NCBI GenBank assembly: GCA_028819345.1
Contig: JAPPLW010000068.1
Span: forward strand, 1-64,000
Direction: 5' to 3'
DNA from: a bacterium
GTDB lineage: Bacteria > Actinomycetota > Acidimicrobiia > Spongiisociales > ZC4RG35
DNA: 64,000 nucleotides
Under the pieces are notes generated by a model. It was given only the letters and a program-made list of their open reading frames with translations, made no database searches and was not told the DNA's origin. Shown one piece after another: positions 1 to 8,451 of this stretch. A program made the translations under genes and the position numbers. Every line of letters begins with the position of its first letter. Position 1 is the stretch's first letter.

Positions 1-49
1 GCAACTGGGTACTTTCAGTGATCAGGTGTGAGCACTTTCAGTGATCGCC
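1..49. mobile_element. probable IS end (IS21-like) with short direct repeats
   Basis: A 13-base motif, ACTTTCAGTGATC, occurs twice in direct orientation at 11-23 and 34-46. Short repeats inside an insertion sequence terminus are typical of IS21-family ends. The integrase reading frame on the minus strand loses its family similarity exactly where these repeats start, as an insertion would produce. No transposase lies inside the window because it would be to the left. The family assignment is inference. Confidence 0.35.
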
Positions 50-568
50 ATCAGTTTCGGGTTTCGTATGCCAAATGGGAGCAAAGCATGCCATGATGTC
101 GCCGGTCGTGATTTCGGACACCAGCTTTTTTCCCAAAGGTGGGTGGGCGTAGGTATAGAGACTGGTTTCCCAATTCCCTCGGCTCCGGCTGCCTGGTCGC
201 CATTTGGCTGAGTGAAGTTCAATCACTCTTGCGGCGGCTTCGGTGAAGGTTGGTGTGGTGGCACCGCGGGGATTTCGGCCCTCCTCGACTGCTTGACGGT
301 TCTTGAGCGCTCTTCGTCTTGCTTCGGCGAGGGTAACTGCTGGGTAGCTTCCCAGTCCGAGGTTGGTTTCCTTTCCGTTGATGCGGATTCGTTGTGCCCA
401 GGTTTTGGAGAGGCGGCTGTTGACTTTGGTGGGTTTGACTAGTAGGGTGAGTCCATGGCCGCCGCGGCCATCTCCGTATCGGCCGGGTCGTCTGATGGTC
501 TTGACGAACGTGGCTGAGAGCGTGGTGGGTCGTTTGATTTCCTTGTTCTCCTGTATTCTGCTATTGGT
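38..568 (-). pseudogene. truncated tyrosine recombinase (phage-type integrase), N-terminal part
   Basis: The minus-strand frame is open from 568 to the TGA at 38-40. It reads like the arm-DNA-binding and core-binding region of P4-type tyrosine integrases: a basic start, RIRINGKETNLGLGSYPAVT, LAEARRRALKNRQAVEEGRN, then TFTEAAARVIELH, LYTYAHPPLGKKLVSEITT and IWHTKPET. The catalytic R-H-R-Y domain is missing, because similarity stops after KPET where the IS-like repeats begin. No ATG, GTG or TTG fits near the 5' end; CAGGAG precedes an ATC codon, so the start may also have decayed. It is an inactive remnant of an integrated element. Confidence 0.75.
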
Positions 569-847
569 TTAGTTATCAGTTTAATGGTGGTATCTTGCGG
601 TTATCCATGATACTACCTGAAACCAGAGTATAGGGACATTTAACGCACTGACCTGGGCAAACAGGATGCACGAGGGACTGCAGGAAACGCTATGAAACTA
701 ATAATATGGTTGACCGCACCTCCACCAAGAGTGCAGTGCGCCACTTCGTCTTGTGCTGTCCAAATCAAAGATTCCCGGATATGAGAACGGGGTGAGGGTA
801 TTATGCGATTGTCATGATGTGGTCACCGAGGTTAGGATTGGGAAACA
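569..847. other. intergenic; 9-bp inverted repeat near the integrase 5' end
   Basis: This non-coding stretch lies between the integrase remnant and sodC and is more AT-rich than its surroundings. An imperfect hairpin (9-bp arms GGTGGTATC at 586-594 and GATACTACC at 609-617, one G-T pair, 14-base loop) sits just upstream of the integrase frame. It could be an integrase-linked site or a terminator. I see no tRNA in it that would explain the integration. Confidence 0.35.
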
Positions 848-1381
848 GTGAAGACACGATGGACGTTCATGGCAGCGATGATGCTCGTAGCCCTGATGCT
901 GGCCGGGTGTGGCGAAGATGAGCCATCCGGGGTAGGCGCTACTGCGGCGGCGTCTATGTCCAGCCCGGACGGTATGCCGATGGGGACTGTCACCTTGGAG
1001 CAGGGACCTAACGGAGTGTTGATCTCGGCCGATGTCAATGACCTGGCTCCCGGGGCCCACGGTTTCCACATCCACTCGGTTGGTGCGTGCACACCGGATT
1101 TCTCGGCTGCTGGCGGACATTTCGCTCCAACAGACCACGGCCACGGTTTCATGCATCCCGACGGGTCACATGCTGGCGACCTACCGAATATCTACGCAGG
1201 GAGCGACGGTACCGCCCGGGCGGACGTTTTCACCGACCAGGTGACCCTGGCGGCTGATGCCGAGACATCCGTGTTTGACTCCGACGGCTCGGCGATCATC
1301 ATTCACGCTAAACCGGATTCCTACGGCGCCGATCCTGGCGCTGGAGACCGGGTGGCCTGCGGGGTAATAGAACAGAACTGA
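848..1381 (+). CDS. sodC: Cu/Zn superoxide dismutase, lipoprotein
   Basis: SodC disproportionates superoxide outside the membrane. The 177-residue product has an N-terminal hydrophobic segment ending in the lipobox LAGC (Cys21), so it should be a lipid-anchored surface protein. The copper ligands are visible in HGFHIHSVG (His74, His76), the bridging His91 is in AGGHFAP, and zinc ligands lie in DHGHG and HAGDLPN (His108, Asp111). A last copper His153 is in IIIHAKPDSYG. Cys81 and Cys171 can form the family disulphide. The GTG start at 848 gives a normal signal peptide; an ATG at 869 is an alternative that still keeps the lipobox. It appears to be monocistronic. Confidence 0.93.
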   Translation: MKTRWTFMAAMMLVALMLAGCGEDEPSGVGATAAASMSSPDGMPMGTVTLEQGPNGVLISADVNDLAPGAHGFHIHSVGACTPDFSAAGGHFAPTDHGHGFMHPDGSHAGDLPNIYAGSDGTARADVFTDQVTLAADAETSVFDSDGSAIIIHAKPDSYGADPGAGDRVACGVIEQN

Positions 1382-1727
1382 AAGTCGGTGAGCGTGCCCT
1401 CACAGTGGGCAGCGTCCTCATGGGGGAGGTATTCAACCTGGGTCTGACGTCTGTGCCTGCCTTTGGCGCGTGGGGGCGTTGGGTCGGCGGCCTCTTTAGC
1501 CGGAGAACGGGGCCGCTTCTGGTCAAACCTCCACTGTAGGAAACCCGCAAGACATCCGATGTATTGTGTACCATCATTACCAATAGAGGGAATGATGAAC
1601 CGTACCAATCCCGATGCTGCCAACGCATTGCCCGGCCCGTTCACCCTCGGATTGCTAACCCTCATCACCTGCCAAGCAGGCCAGATCTTTACCCATATTG
1701 GCCGGGACCACTAGAAAGGTAGAGCTC
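1382..1727. other. intergenic, with one doubtful small ORF
   Basis: No recognisable gene lies between sodC and the next small gene. A 40-codon frame at 1592-1714 starts ATGATG after AGAGGG and has a short hydrophobic middle (FTLGLLTLITCQ). It ends 13 bases before the next start. It could be a tiny membrane peptide translated with that gene, but nothing identifies it and its codon use is ordinary. Confidence 0.25.
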
Positions 1728-1997
1728 ATGCACCACACCGACCTCGCTGTTTACCGCAACCTGCAGGGCCGGTTGTACCGGGCCGCAGAGATAATCGACG
1801 GCGTCGCCACGTCTCTCCGCCTTTTCGACGCGACCGATCCCCAAGTCAAACAGCTCGATGGAACCATTTACGTCTTTGTCGACGGGACTTGGCAGAGTCT
1901 GGAGAACGTTCATCATGTCCTCACCGCGGCCGGGCAGACGGTGAGCAAGCTGATCAACATGGTCGAGGCGGACCTGGTACACGGAGAGCTGATTTGA
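1728..1997 (+). CDS. hypothetical protein, 89 aa
   Basis: I do not recognise this small soluble protein. It begins MHHTDLAVYRNLQGRLYR and is predicted mostly helical, with a central LDGTIYVFVDGTW that looks like a short beta hairpin. The ATG at 1728 is preceded by AAAGG at a suitable distance, so it is preferred to a GTG/TTG extension of ten residues. It lies tail to tail with the transglutaminase gene, 13 bases away. There is no signal peptide or membrane segment. Confidence 0.5.
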   Translation: MHHTDLAVYRNLQGRLYRAAEIIDGVATSLRLFDATDPQVKQLDGTIYVFVDGTWQSLENVHHVLTAAGQTVSKLINMVEADLVHGELI

Positions 1998-2010
1998 AGG
2001 GGGCGGTCCA

Positions 2011-2904
2011 CTAGAGGAGGGTTATCCGGACGTCTACCTCCAGTTTCGAGTCGCCTCCTCCCTCGATCACTCCGCGGGTGGGGGGGACGTCCCGGTAGTC
2101 GCGTCCTACCGCTATGCGCACGTATTTCTGGTCGGCGAGGGACCGGTTGGTGGGGTCTAGGCCGATCCAGCCCAGGTGGGGCAAGTGGGTCTCGGCCCAA
2201 GCGTGGGTGGCGGCCCCGAAGGCTGATCCGGGCTGTCCCAACCCGGGGCCGGTGACGTACAGGTATCCCGACACGTAGCGGGTCGGCACGCCCCAGGAGC
2301 GGGCGATGGCGACCAGTACGTGGGCGTAGTCTTGGCACACGCCCTTCCCCGAGGCGAGGAATTCGTCGATTGTGGAGTCCACCGACGTGGCGCCCGGCAG
2401 GTACTCGAAGGCGTCGTTGAGCGCCTCCGAGAGCGCGATGAGGTCGGCCAGGGGATCGTCTCGGGGTTCGACTCCCAGGCCCTTGACGAACTCGGAAAGG
2501 GCAGGGGAGGGGCGGGCCACGGGGCTCGAGCCGGTGAAGTCCCACCACTTGGGGTCGGCGCCCACTGCCCGGACCTCCTCCCAGGTGCTCACCCCCAGGC
2601 GTTCAGGCAGGGCGGGCGGCGGTTCCATCTCCACCTCGGAGGTCGAGACGACCTCTAAGGAGTCGTGATCTAGGTGGAGGGTCAGGATGTGCCGGGTATT
2701 GCCGAACGGGTCGTCCTCGGTCGTCAGCCTGGCGGGAGGGGTCGTCTTGACGGAGAAGCTCACCAGCCTCTGGCCGGGAGACTGGAGGGGTTGGAGGCAC
2801 AGTGACATGACGCATCGACGGACCGGTTCGCTGTATACGAAGCGCGAGAGGTGTTCGATGCGGTAGCGCGACGAATCCTGAGCGCCTTCGGCGGGCGCGG
2901 TCAT
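2011..2904 (-). CDS. transglutaminase-like protease-fold protein
   Basis: This 297-residue cytoplasmic protein has the bacterial transglutaminase-like N-terminal beta domain (residues 12-95) and a transglutaminase core. The catalytic triad is visible: Cys190 in GKGVCQDYAHV, His234 in ATHAWAETHLP and Asp250 in GWIGLDPTNR. Proteins of this family (COG1305) act as papain-fold amidases or proteases rather than as cross-linking enzymes; the substrate is unknown. It is the last gene of a three-gene operon, and its ATG overlaps the stop of the alpha-E gene by four bases. With the ATP-grasp and alpha-E proteins it forms a widespread conserved cassette, suggesting one makes and the other cleaves an amide bond. 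That role is inference. Confidence 0.88.
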   Translation of the reverse strand: MTAPAEGAQDSSRYRIEHLSRFVYSEPVRRCVMSLCLQPLQSPGQRLVSFSVKTTPPARLTTEDDPFGNTRHILTLHLDHDSLEVVSTSEVEMEPPPALPERLGVSTWEEVRAVGADPKWWDFTGSSPVARPSPALSEFVKGLGVEPRDDPLADLIALSEALNDAFEYLPGATSVDSTIDEFLASGKGVCQDYAHVLVAIARSWGVPTRYVSGYLYVTGPGLGQPGSAFGAATHAWAETHLPHLGWIGLDPTNRSLADQKYVRIAVGRDYRDVPPTRGVIEGGGDSKLEVDVRITLL

Positions 2905-3890
2905 TGGTCGTGCCTGCCGGCCCTCCCTTGGTCAGGCGCGAGGACCGGGTAGTCGAAGTAGGTCTTCGTCACCAGGTGGTGGAGTTGGCGGCACCCGTCG
3001 CCGATCTTCCCCAGAAGGGCGTGGCCGTCGGCGCCGCCGGGCCATTCGACACCGACCAACTGGCGGAGGTACTCGGCCTGGCTACGGGTCCGGGCGGTGG
3101 CCTCGGTGTCGGGCCCGGCTCCGATGGCGGCCAACTCGGTGCACAACTCGGCCACGGACAGGCTCAACGAGTCGGGGAGTTGGGGGTTGGTGACCAAGAG
3201 GCCCAGGACGCGGTCTGGGTCGATGGCGGCGCTGGAGGCGCGGTTGTAGGCCTCGAACGCGTAGTAGTGGCGGAGAAGGCTGGTCCAGTAAGCGTCCGCC
3301 GGGATCTCGAACAAGTGGACCGCTGAGATCTGGGCCATCAGGAGGGAGGCGGAGAGTTGGACTCTCTCGAGGTAGTTTCCCAACTGGACGAAGTGCCAGG
3401 CGTCGTCGCGGTACAGGGTGGACGAGGTCACGCCACGGAACGTGTCGATCTCCGCGGCGGTCTCGGCGTAGAAATTCTCAGGAGACCTGACCCATATGTC
3501 CTGCATCTCCATGTCCTGGAGCCGGAGGTGCGACTGGTTCAGGCAGGTCCACATCTCGGCGGAGATGTGGTGGCGCATCTGGCGGGCGTTCTCCCGTCCC
3601 TGGGCGAAGCAACTGCGGATCGAGTCGGGGTTGGTGGGTTCGAAGGTCAGGTCGTCGGCCAGCGCGAACGAGTCGACTAGGGCGAACAGGTCGTCGCTGT
3701 CGAGTTCGAGCGCGCCGCTGAGCGGTTCCCGGTCCAGTGCCCCGTATATGCGGTGCCAGCCGAAGTAGATGTCCCGGGGCGGGCTGTCGGCGAGCGACTC
3801 GGTCTGCTGTCGGAGCAGCCGGGACAGGTGGCTGGCTCTCTCCAGGTAACGGCCCATCCAATACAGCCCCGCGGCGCTTCTCGACAGCAT
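2901..3890 (-). CDS. alpha-E domain protein (DUF403)
   Basis: The start MLSRSAAGLYWMGRYLERASHLSRLL is the hallmark of the alpha-E superfamily (COG2307), an all-helical domain of unknown activity. The length of 329 residues is normal. It has no signal peptide and no membrane segment. It sits between the circularly permuted ATP-grasp gene (6 bases upstream) and the transglutaminase gene (4-base overlap), the usual order for this cassette. Alpha-E proteins are sometimes fused to the ATP-grasp protein, so a complex of the two is likely. The substrate of the cassette has not been established to my knowledge. Confidence 0.9.
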   Translation of the reverse strand: MLSRSAAGLYWMGRYLERASHLSRLLRQQTESLADSPPRDIYFGWHRIYGALDREPLSGALELDSDDLFALVDSFALADDLTFEPTNPDSIRSCFAQGRENARQMRHHISAEMWTCLNQSHLRLQDMEMQDIWVRSPENFYAETAAEIDTFRGVTSSTLYRDDAWHFVQLGNYLERVQLSASLLMAQISAVHLFEIPADAYWTSLLRHYYAFEAYNRASSAAIDPDRVLGLLVTNPQLPDSLSLSVAELCTELAAIGAGPDTEATARTRSQAEYLRQLVGVEWPGGADGHALLGKIGDGCRQLHHLVTKTYFDYPVLAPDQGRAGRHDQ

Positions 3891-3896
3891 CGGCGA

Positions 3897-5330
3897 TCAG
3901 TCGTCCAGTACCCAGAAGTCCTTGCCGCCCCCGCCCTGGCTGGAGTTGACAACCAGGCTCCCGCGGCGCAGGGCGATGCGGCAGAACGCCCCCGGCACGA
4001 TCCGGGTCTCGGCGCCGGTCAGGATGAAGGGCCGCAGGTCCACGTGCCGCGGCTCCAGCCGTCCCTCGATGAGGCACGGCGCACGCGACAGGGCGAGGGT
4101 GGGCTGGGATATGTAGTCGGCGGGGTCCGCCCTCAGCAGGGCTGCGAACTCGTTGCGCTCCTCCGCGGTCGAGTGGGGGCCGATCAGCATCCCGTACCCG
4201 CCCGACTCGCCGACCCGCTTGACCACCAGGCGTTCGAGGTTGTCGAGGGTGTACTCGAGGTCCTCGGGGCGTCTGCACAGGTAGGTCTCGACGTTCTGGA
4301 TCAAGGGCTCTTCGCCCAGGTAGTAGCGGATCATGTCGGGAACGAAGGCGTAGACGCTCTTGTCGTCCGCCACCCCGGTTCCGGGAGCGTTGACGAGCGA
4401 CACGTTCCCCAGGCGGGCGGCATGCAGCAGGCCCGGGACCCCGAGCAGCGAGTCGGGACGGAAGACCAGGGGGTCCAGGAAGTCGTCGTCGACGCGCCGG
4501 TAGATAACGTCGACTCGTCTCAGCCCCGACGTGGTGCGCATGTACACGTAGCCGTCCTCGACCAGGAGGTCCCGGCCCTCAACCAGGTCGGCGCCGATCT
4601 GGCGCGCCAGGAACATGTGCTCATAGAACGCCGAGTTGTAGATCCCGGGGGTGAGAAGCGCCATGGCGGGATCGGAGCGGCCCTCGGGAGCCAGTTCCCG
4701 CAGGGTCCGGGCGAGGATGAGCCCGTAGTTCTCGATGTCGCGTACCCGCGAGAGCCGGTACAGGAGCCGGTGGGCGGACTTGGTCGCCTTCCGGATGGCG
4801 AGCATGTATGACACGCCCGAGGGGACGCGCAGGTTGTCCTCGAGGACGCGGAAACCGTCATTGGTGCGGACCAGGTCGGTCCCGCAAACCGCCACCCAGA
4901 CCCCGTGGGGAGCCCTGAACCCTCTCATCTCCAGGCGGTACTGGGGACAGTCCCGCACCATGTCCGCCGGGATCACTCCGTCGGCGATGATGCGGGCTTC
5001 GCCGTAGATGTCCTCCAGAAACCGGTTGAGGGCCGACAGCCGCTGTTTGAGACCGGCGGTGAGGTCCCCCCACTCAGTGGCCGACATCACCCGCGGTACG
5101 GAGTCGATGGGGATGATGCGCTCGGTCTCCTCATCGTCGCCGTAGACGGTGAAGGTGATCCCCTCGTTGGTGAACGACCGGGTGACCCATTCGCCGATGG
5201 CGCTCAGATCGGCCGACGACATCGACCCCAGCGTGTCGTACAGATCCTCACAGTGGGGGTGCGGTGTGCCGTCGGAGCCGAACATCTCGTCGAAGACGGC
5301 CGGGTCCAGGTCGTAAGAATCGAAGTTCAC
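3897..5330 (-). CDS. circularly permuted type-2 ATP-grasp protein
   Basis: The protein belongs to COG2308 (circularly permuted ATP-grasp), related to glutathionylspermidine synthase-type amide ligases. Recognisable blocks are LVRTNDGFRVLEDNLRVPSG, VVKRVGESGGYGMLIGP, the nucleotide-binding part, and a C-terminal LVVNSSQGGGGKDFWVL. The frame is open further upstream, but GTG at 5330 follows a strong GGAGGAG and gives the normal start VNFDSYDLDP, 477 residues. It is first gene of the operon with alpha-E and transglutaminase genes. It probably ligates a carboxylate to an amine using ATP; the substrate is not known. The divergent neighbour is an MMPL transporter. Confidence 0.9.
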   Translation of the reverse strand: MNFDSYDLDPAVFDEMFGSDGTPHPHCEDLYDTLGSMSSADLSAIGEWVTRSFTNEGITFTVYGDDEETERIIPIDSVPRVMSATEWGDLTAGLKQRLSALNRFLEDIYGEARIIADGVIPADMVRDCPQYRLEMRGFRAPHGVWVAVCGTDLVRTNDGFRVLEDNLRVPSGVSYMLAIRKATKSAHRLLYRLSRVRDIENYGLILARTLRELAPEGRSDPAMALLTPGIYNSAFYEHMFLARQIGADLVEGRDLLVEDGYVYMRTTSGLRRVDVIYRRVDDDFLDPLVFRPDSLLGVPGLLHAARLGNVSLVNAPGTGVADDKSVYAFVPDMIRYYLGEEPLIQNVETYLCRRPEDLEYTLDNLERLVVKRVGESGGYGMLIGPHSTAEERNEFAALLRADPADYISQPTLALSRAPCLIEGRLEPRHVDLRPFILTGAETRIVPGAFCRIALRRGSLVVNSSQGGGGKDFWVLDD

Positions 5331-5617
5331 GCCTGCTTCGCTCCTCCGATGCTGTGTCTGGTTCGAACTGCCGTCATCACTTCCCTTCCGTTCCCTCCGG
5401 CCTTTTGGTGATTGTAGGTGTGGATGACTCTCCGAGGCCTTGCAGCGTTGCTGGTTCGTGACATCGTGACCCCGGTCGGCCCGGCGTCCGTGGAGGGAGT
5501 CGGCGGTGGAGGGGAGCTGTCTTCCTTTCCACATAAGTTGGGCTCGAAAGTTAAGATTCGACGAGTCTGGCTCCGGAGGTTGGCGGTCGGTGTTTCGATA
5601 TTGAACAAGGGTCCTGA

Positions 5618-8125
5618 GTGCTTCGCTCGTCCCGAATAGTCGATCTGGCGACCGGGGCGGTGGCGGCGCGTCCCTGGATCACGGTGGCGGCGGTGTTGGC
5701 GGCCACCTTGCTGTTCGGCGGGGGTCTCGCATTTCGGTCCCCGCAGGCCGAGACCGGCGCCTATCTCCCCTCCGACAGTGACGCCGCCAGGGCGGCCGAG
5801 ACCATCGACGAACTGTTCGGAGGCTCCTCCGACGCAGTCGTAACGACGGTCATTTTCCGAGGTCACGCCCTGTCGCCCGGGGGCCTGGCGCAGATGGACG
5901 ACTTGCTGGACCGGATCGAAGCGGAGCCGAGCGTGGCGGAGACTCTGACCGCCACCCATGCCATCGTGGCGCCGACGTCGGTGGTCGGCGGGGTCCTGGA
6001 GGCCGACGGCTTCGACTCGGTGACGCAGGCAGAGATCAACGCGGCAATCGAGCGGTTGCAGACCGAGCCCGGGTTGGCTCGGCTGCAGACCGCGTTCCTG
6101 GAAATCACCGGTACCGACAGCGACGGCACCCTCATATCGGTGGCCACCATCAGGTTGCGCGAAACCGAGGATGATGTCGTCAGGCAGGCCCAGTTGAAGA
6201 TCCACGACCTGGCGGAGGAATCACGGGGACCGCTGCTGGTGGGCACCGTGTCTCCCGCCCTGATCGAGGAGGTGTACCAGGAGGCCACGGGCCCGGGCTT
6301 CGTACCTCTGATGGTCCTGGCCGTCCTGGTGGTTTCGGCGTTGATGCTGCTGTTCATGCGTTCGGGACTGGACCTGCTGCTGACCCTCATGGGCCTGGGG
6401 CTGGCCCTGGTCTGGACCCTCGGAGCAGAAGGCTGGCTGGGACCCCGAGCCCTGGCTCTCATCGGTCCACCCAACGCCTTCGGCGCCATGGTGCCAATCA
6501 TCCTCATCGGCCTGGCCGTGGACTACGTCATCCAGTCGCTTTCCCGCTATCGGGAGCAGCGGATTGCCGGAGAGCCGGTCGCAGACGCGATGCGGGGCGG
6601 GTTGCGGAAGGTGATCATCCCGGTGGCGCTGGCGGCCGGCACGACCGTGGTCAGCCTGCTCAGCAACCTCCTGTCGCCGGTTGCGCCCGTGGGGGACTTC
6701 GGAGTGGTCGCCGCCGTGGGTGTGGGGCTCAGTTTCGTCGTGATGCTGACGTTCGTGCCGGCTGTCCGAACCATCATCGATCGGCGCAGGGAGGAGCGGG
6801 GCGCCCTCCGGGCGGCCCGGCCCATCTCCGAATCGCTGCCCGGGGTCGGGTGGGCGGCGCGGCTGCTGGGAATGGCCTCGGTGCGCTGGCCCGTGCCGCT
6901 TCTGGCGGTAGTTGCCGCCGCCACCATCGGGTTCGGGTTCGCGGCTTCTTCAGTCACCACCGACTTCAGTCATCGGGACCTGCTGCCCGGCGGGGGGAAC
7001 CTGAACCGGGACCTGGACACCCTGAGGGCGGCTGTCGGCGGTTCGACGGAGGTTGTGGATGTCCTCGTGAAGGCGGAGATAACCGAACCGCGGACCCTGT
7101 TCAACCTGGTGGACCTGACATCCGCCTTCGATGACAACTTGCGACGCCCCCGCGGCGCGGTATCGGGAATCCAGACATCCCCGGGCATCGTGGTCGTCGA
7201 CTGGATCACCGATGACGGCACACCGGGGGATAGGTACGACCCCGAACTGGAGGCCCTGTTCAACCGGGCCACAGCAGGTCTCCGGGTCGATCGCGAGTTG
7301 GTCCAGGAGTTCGTCGAGAGGATGAAGGAGAGAGAGCCTGATGAGATGGCTCGCGTCCTGGCCGAAGACCCCGACGGGGTGGACACGATGCTTCTCCAGT
7401 TCCAGGCCTTCACCGGCGACCAGCAGCGAACCAGATGGATGCAGGAAGACATCGAAGGACTCTGGTTCGGAGGCGACGAAGAGATCACCGTCACGTCCTC
7501 GGAGATCCGGTACGTGGTGGTCAATGACGAGATCAGGGAGACCCAGACTCAGACGACCGTGATGGCCATCGTGGTCGCCCTCGCCATCCTCATGCTCTTC
7601 TTCAGGATCACCATGCGCCAGTCCGTACTGGGCGTCATTGCGGTGGCGCCCGTCGTCGTGTCCCTCATCTGGATGCTGGGCACTATGGGGTTACTCGGCA
7701 TCCCCTACACCATCACCACGTCCGCGGTCACCGCCCTGGTGATCGGAGTCGGTGTGGACTACACGATTCACATCGTCTATCGGTACCAGGAGGAACACTC
7801 ACAGGTCCGCGACCCGGAGACGGCCATGGCCCGGACGCTCTCCACCACCGGATCGGCCCTGATGGGATCCGCTCTGACAACGGCGCTGGGGATGAGCGTG
7901 CTGGCGCTGTCGGACCTCGTGGTGTTCCGGAACTTCGGCCTGATGGTGGCGCTGGCCCTCATCTATTCGCTGATTGTCTCGACCTTCCTCCTGCCGCCGA
8001 CCATGACCGTCTGGGCGGCATACCAGAACATGCGAATGCGCTACAGAGCCCGGCGTATGCTGGACGACACCCACGTGAAGTCCGAACATGCCCACCGGGC
8101 TCTTGGGCTCAAGGAGTCTGGTTAG
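5618..8125 (+). CDS. RND/MMPL family transporter
   Basis: An 835-residue polytopic membrane protein with the RND layout: one N-terminal helix (about 17-40), a large external loop, a block of five helices, then the same arrangement again in the second half. Conserved membrane motifs are GLAVDYVIQSLSRYREQ in the first half and GVGVDYTIHIVYRYQEE in the second, with the Asp expected in proton-coupled RND proteins. It is likely an exporter of lipids or hydrophobic compounds; the cargo cannot be read from sequence. It starts with GTG at 5618 and AAGG upstream. It is unlinked in operon terms, ending in a strong hairpin just before a convergent gene. Confidence 0.9.
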   Translation: MLRSSRIVDLATGAVAARPWITVAAVLAATLLFGGGLAFRSPQAETGAYLPSDSDAARAAETIDELFGGSSDAVVTTVIFRGHALSPGGLAQMDDLLDRIEAEPSVAETLTATHAIVAPTSVVGGVLEADGFDSVTQAEINAAIERLQTEPGLARLQTAFLEITGTDSDGTLISVATIRLRETEDDVVRQAQLKIHDLAEESRGPLLVGTVSPALIEEVYQEATGPGFVPLMVLAVLVVSALMLLFMRSGLDLLLTLMGLGLALVWTLGAEGWLGPRALALIGPPNAFGAMVPIILIGLAVDYVIQSLSRYREQRIAGEPVADAMRGGLRKVIIPVALAAGTTVVSLLSNLLSPVAPVGDFGVVAAVGVGLSFVVMLTFVPAVRTIIDRRREERGALRAARPISESLPGVGWAARLLGMASVRWPVPLLAVVAAATIGFGFAASSVTTDFSHRDLLPGGGNLNRDLDTLRAAVGGSTEVVDVLVKAEITEPRTLFNLVDLTSAFDDNLRRPRGAVSGIQTSPGIVVVDWITDDGTPGDRYDPELEALFNRATAGLRVDRELVQEFVERMKEREPDEMARVLAEDPDGVDTMLLQFQAFTGDQQRTRWMQEDIEGLWFGGDEEITVTSSEIRYVVVNDEIRETQTQTTVMAIVVALAILMLFFRITMRQSVLGVIAVAPVVVSLIWMLGTMGLLGIPYTITTSAVTALVIGVGVDYTIHIVYRYQEEHSQVRDPETAMARTLSTTGSALMGSALTTALGMSVLALSDLVVFRNFGLMVALALIYSLIVSTFLLPPTMTVWAAYQNMRMRYRARRMLDDTHVKSEHAHRALGLKESG

Positions 8126-8127
8126 GT

Positions 8128-8153
8128 GGAGGTGCGGGGTTGCCCGCACCTCC
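8128..8153. terminator. bidirectional hairpin terminator
   Basis: A perfect 11-bp stem, GGAGGTGCGGG and CCCGCACCTCC, closes on a GTTG tetraloop. It fills the 37-base gap between the convergent MMPL and DUF378 genes and so can serve both strands. There is no U-tract, as is common in high-GC actinobacteria. Confidence 0.8.
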
Positions 8154-8162
8154 AACAAGACC

Positions 8163-8357
8163 TCAACCCAGGGTGAACAGCGCCAGTACCCCGGCGATAC
8201 CCACGAGCACGTAGACAATCCGTGAGACTGCGTTGGTGTCTCCGAACTTGCCTGCAGTTGTGACGGCGGCAACCAGGTCGAACCGGAACAGGCCGACCAG
8301 TCCCCAGTTCAAGGCGCCTATGGCAGCCAGGATGACTCCTATGTCGAAGATGTCCAT
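8163..8357 (-). CDS. DUF378 small membrane protein
   Basis: The 64-residue product MDIFDIGVILAAIGALNWGLVGLF... has two hydrophobic helices (about 5-27 and 43-62) and the family signature AIGALNWGLVGLF of DUF378/YuzA-type proteins. ATG 8357 has an excellent ribosome site (AAGGAGAAGT), so the longer frame beginning at 8402 is rejected. Function is unknown; members are associated with cell-envelope stress. The gene carries the same promoter element as the fasciclin gene (8384-8411) and therefore probably belongs to the regulon of the adjacent ECF sigma factor. Confidence 0.85.
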   Translation of the reverse strand: MDIFDIGVILAAIGALNWGLVGLFRFDLVAAVTTAGKFGDTNAVSRIVYVLVGIAGVLALFTLG

Positions 8358-8383
8358 ACTTCTCCTTTCGGGTATACAGATGA

Positions 8384-8411
8384 CTACGGAGAGAAGCGGC
8401 ACTTTGGATGC
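8384..8411 (-). promoter_or_regulatory. putative ECF (SigK-type) promoter of the DUF378 gene
   Basis: Read on the minus strand the site is GCATCC, 16 bases, CCGTAG, followed 27 bases later by the DUF378 start. The same two hexamers at the same spacing, plus conserved flanks (TTCTCT before CCGTAG and ATCTGTA soon after), stand before the fasciclin gene at 10890-10917. The elements resemble the CCATCC / CCGAAT type reported for mycobacterial SigK, from memory. Recognition by the neighbouring sigma factor is inference. Confidence 0.65.
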
Positions 8412-8451
8412 AGGTTCGGCGAAGAATCCGAAGATTCGACGGATTCGACGG

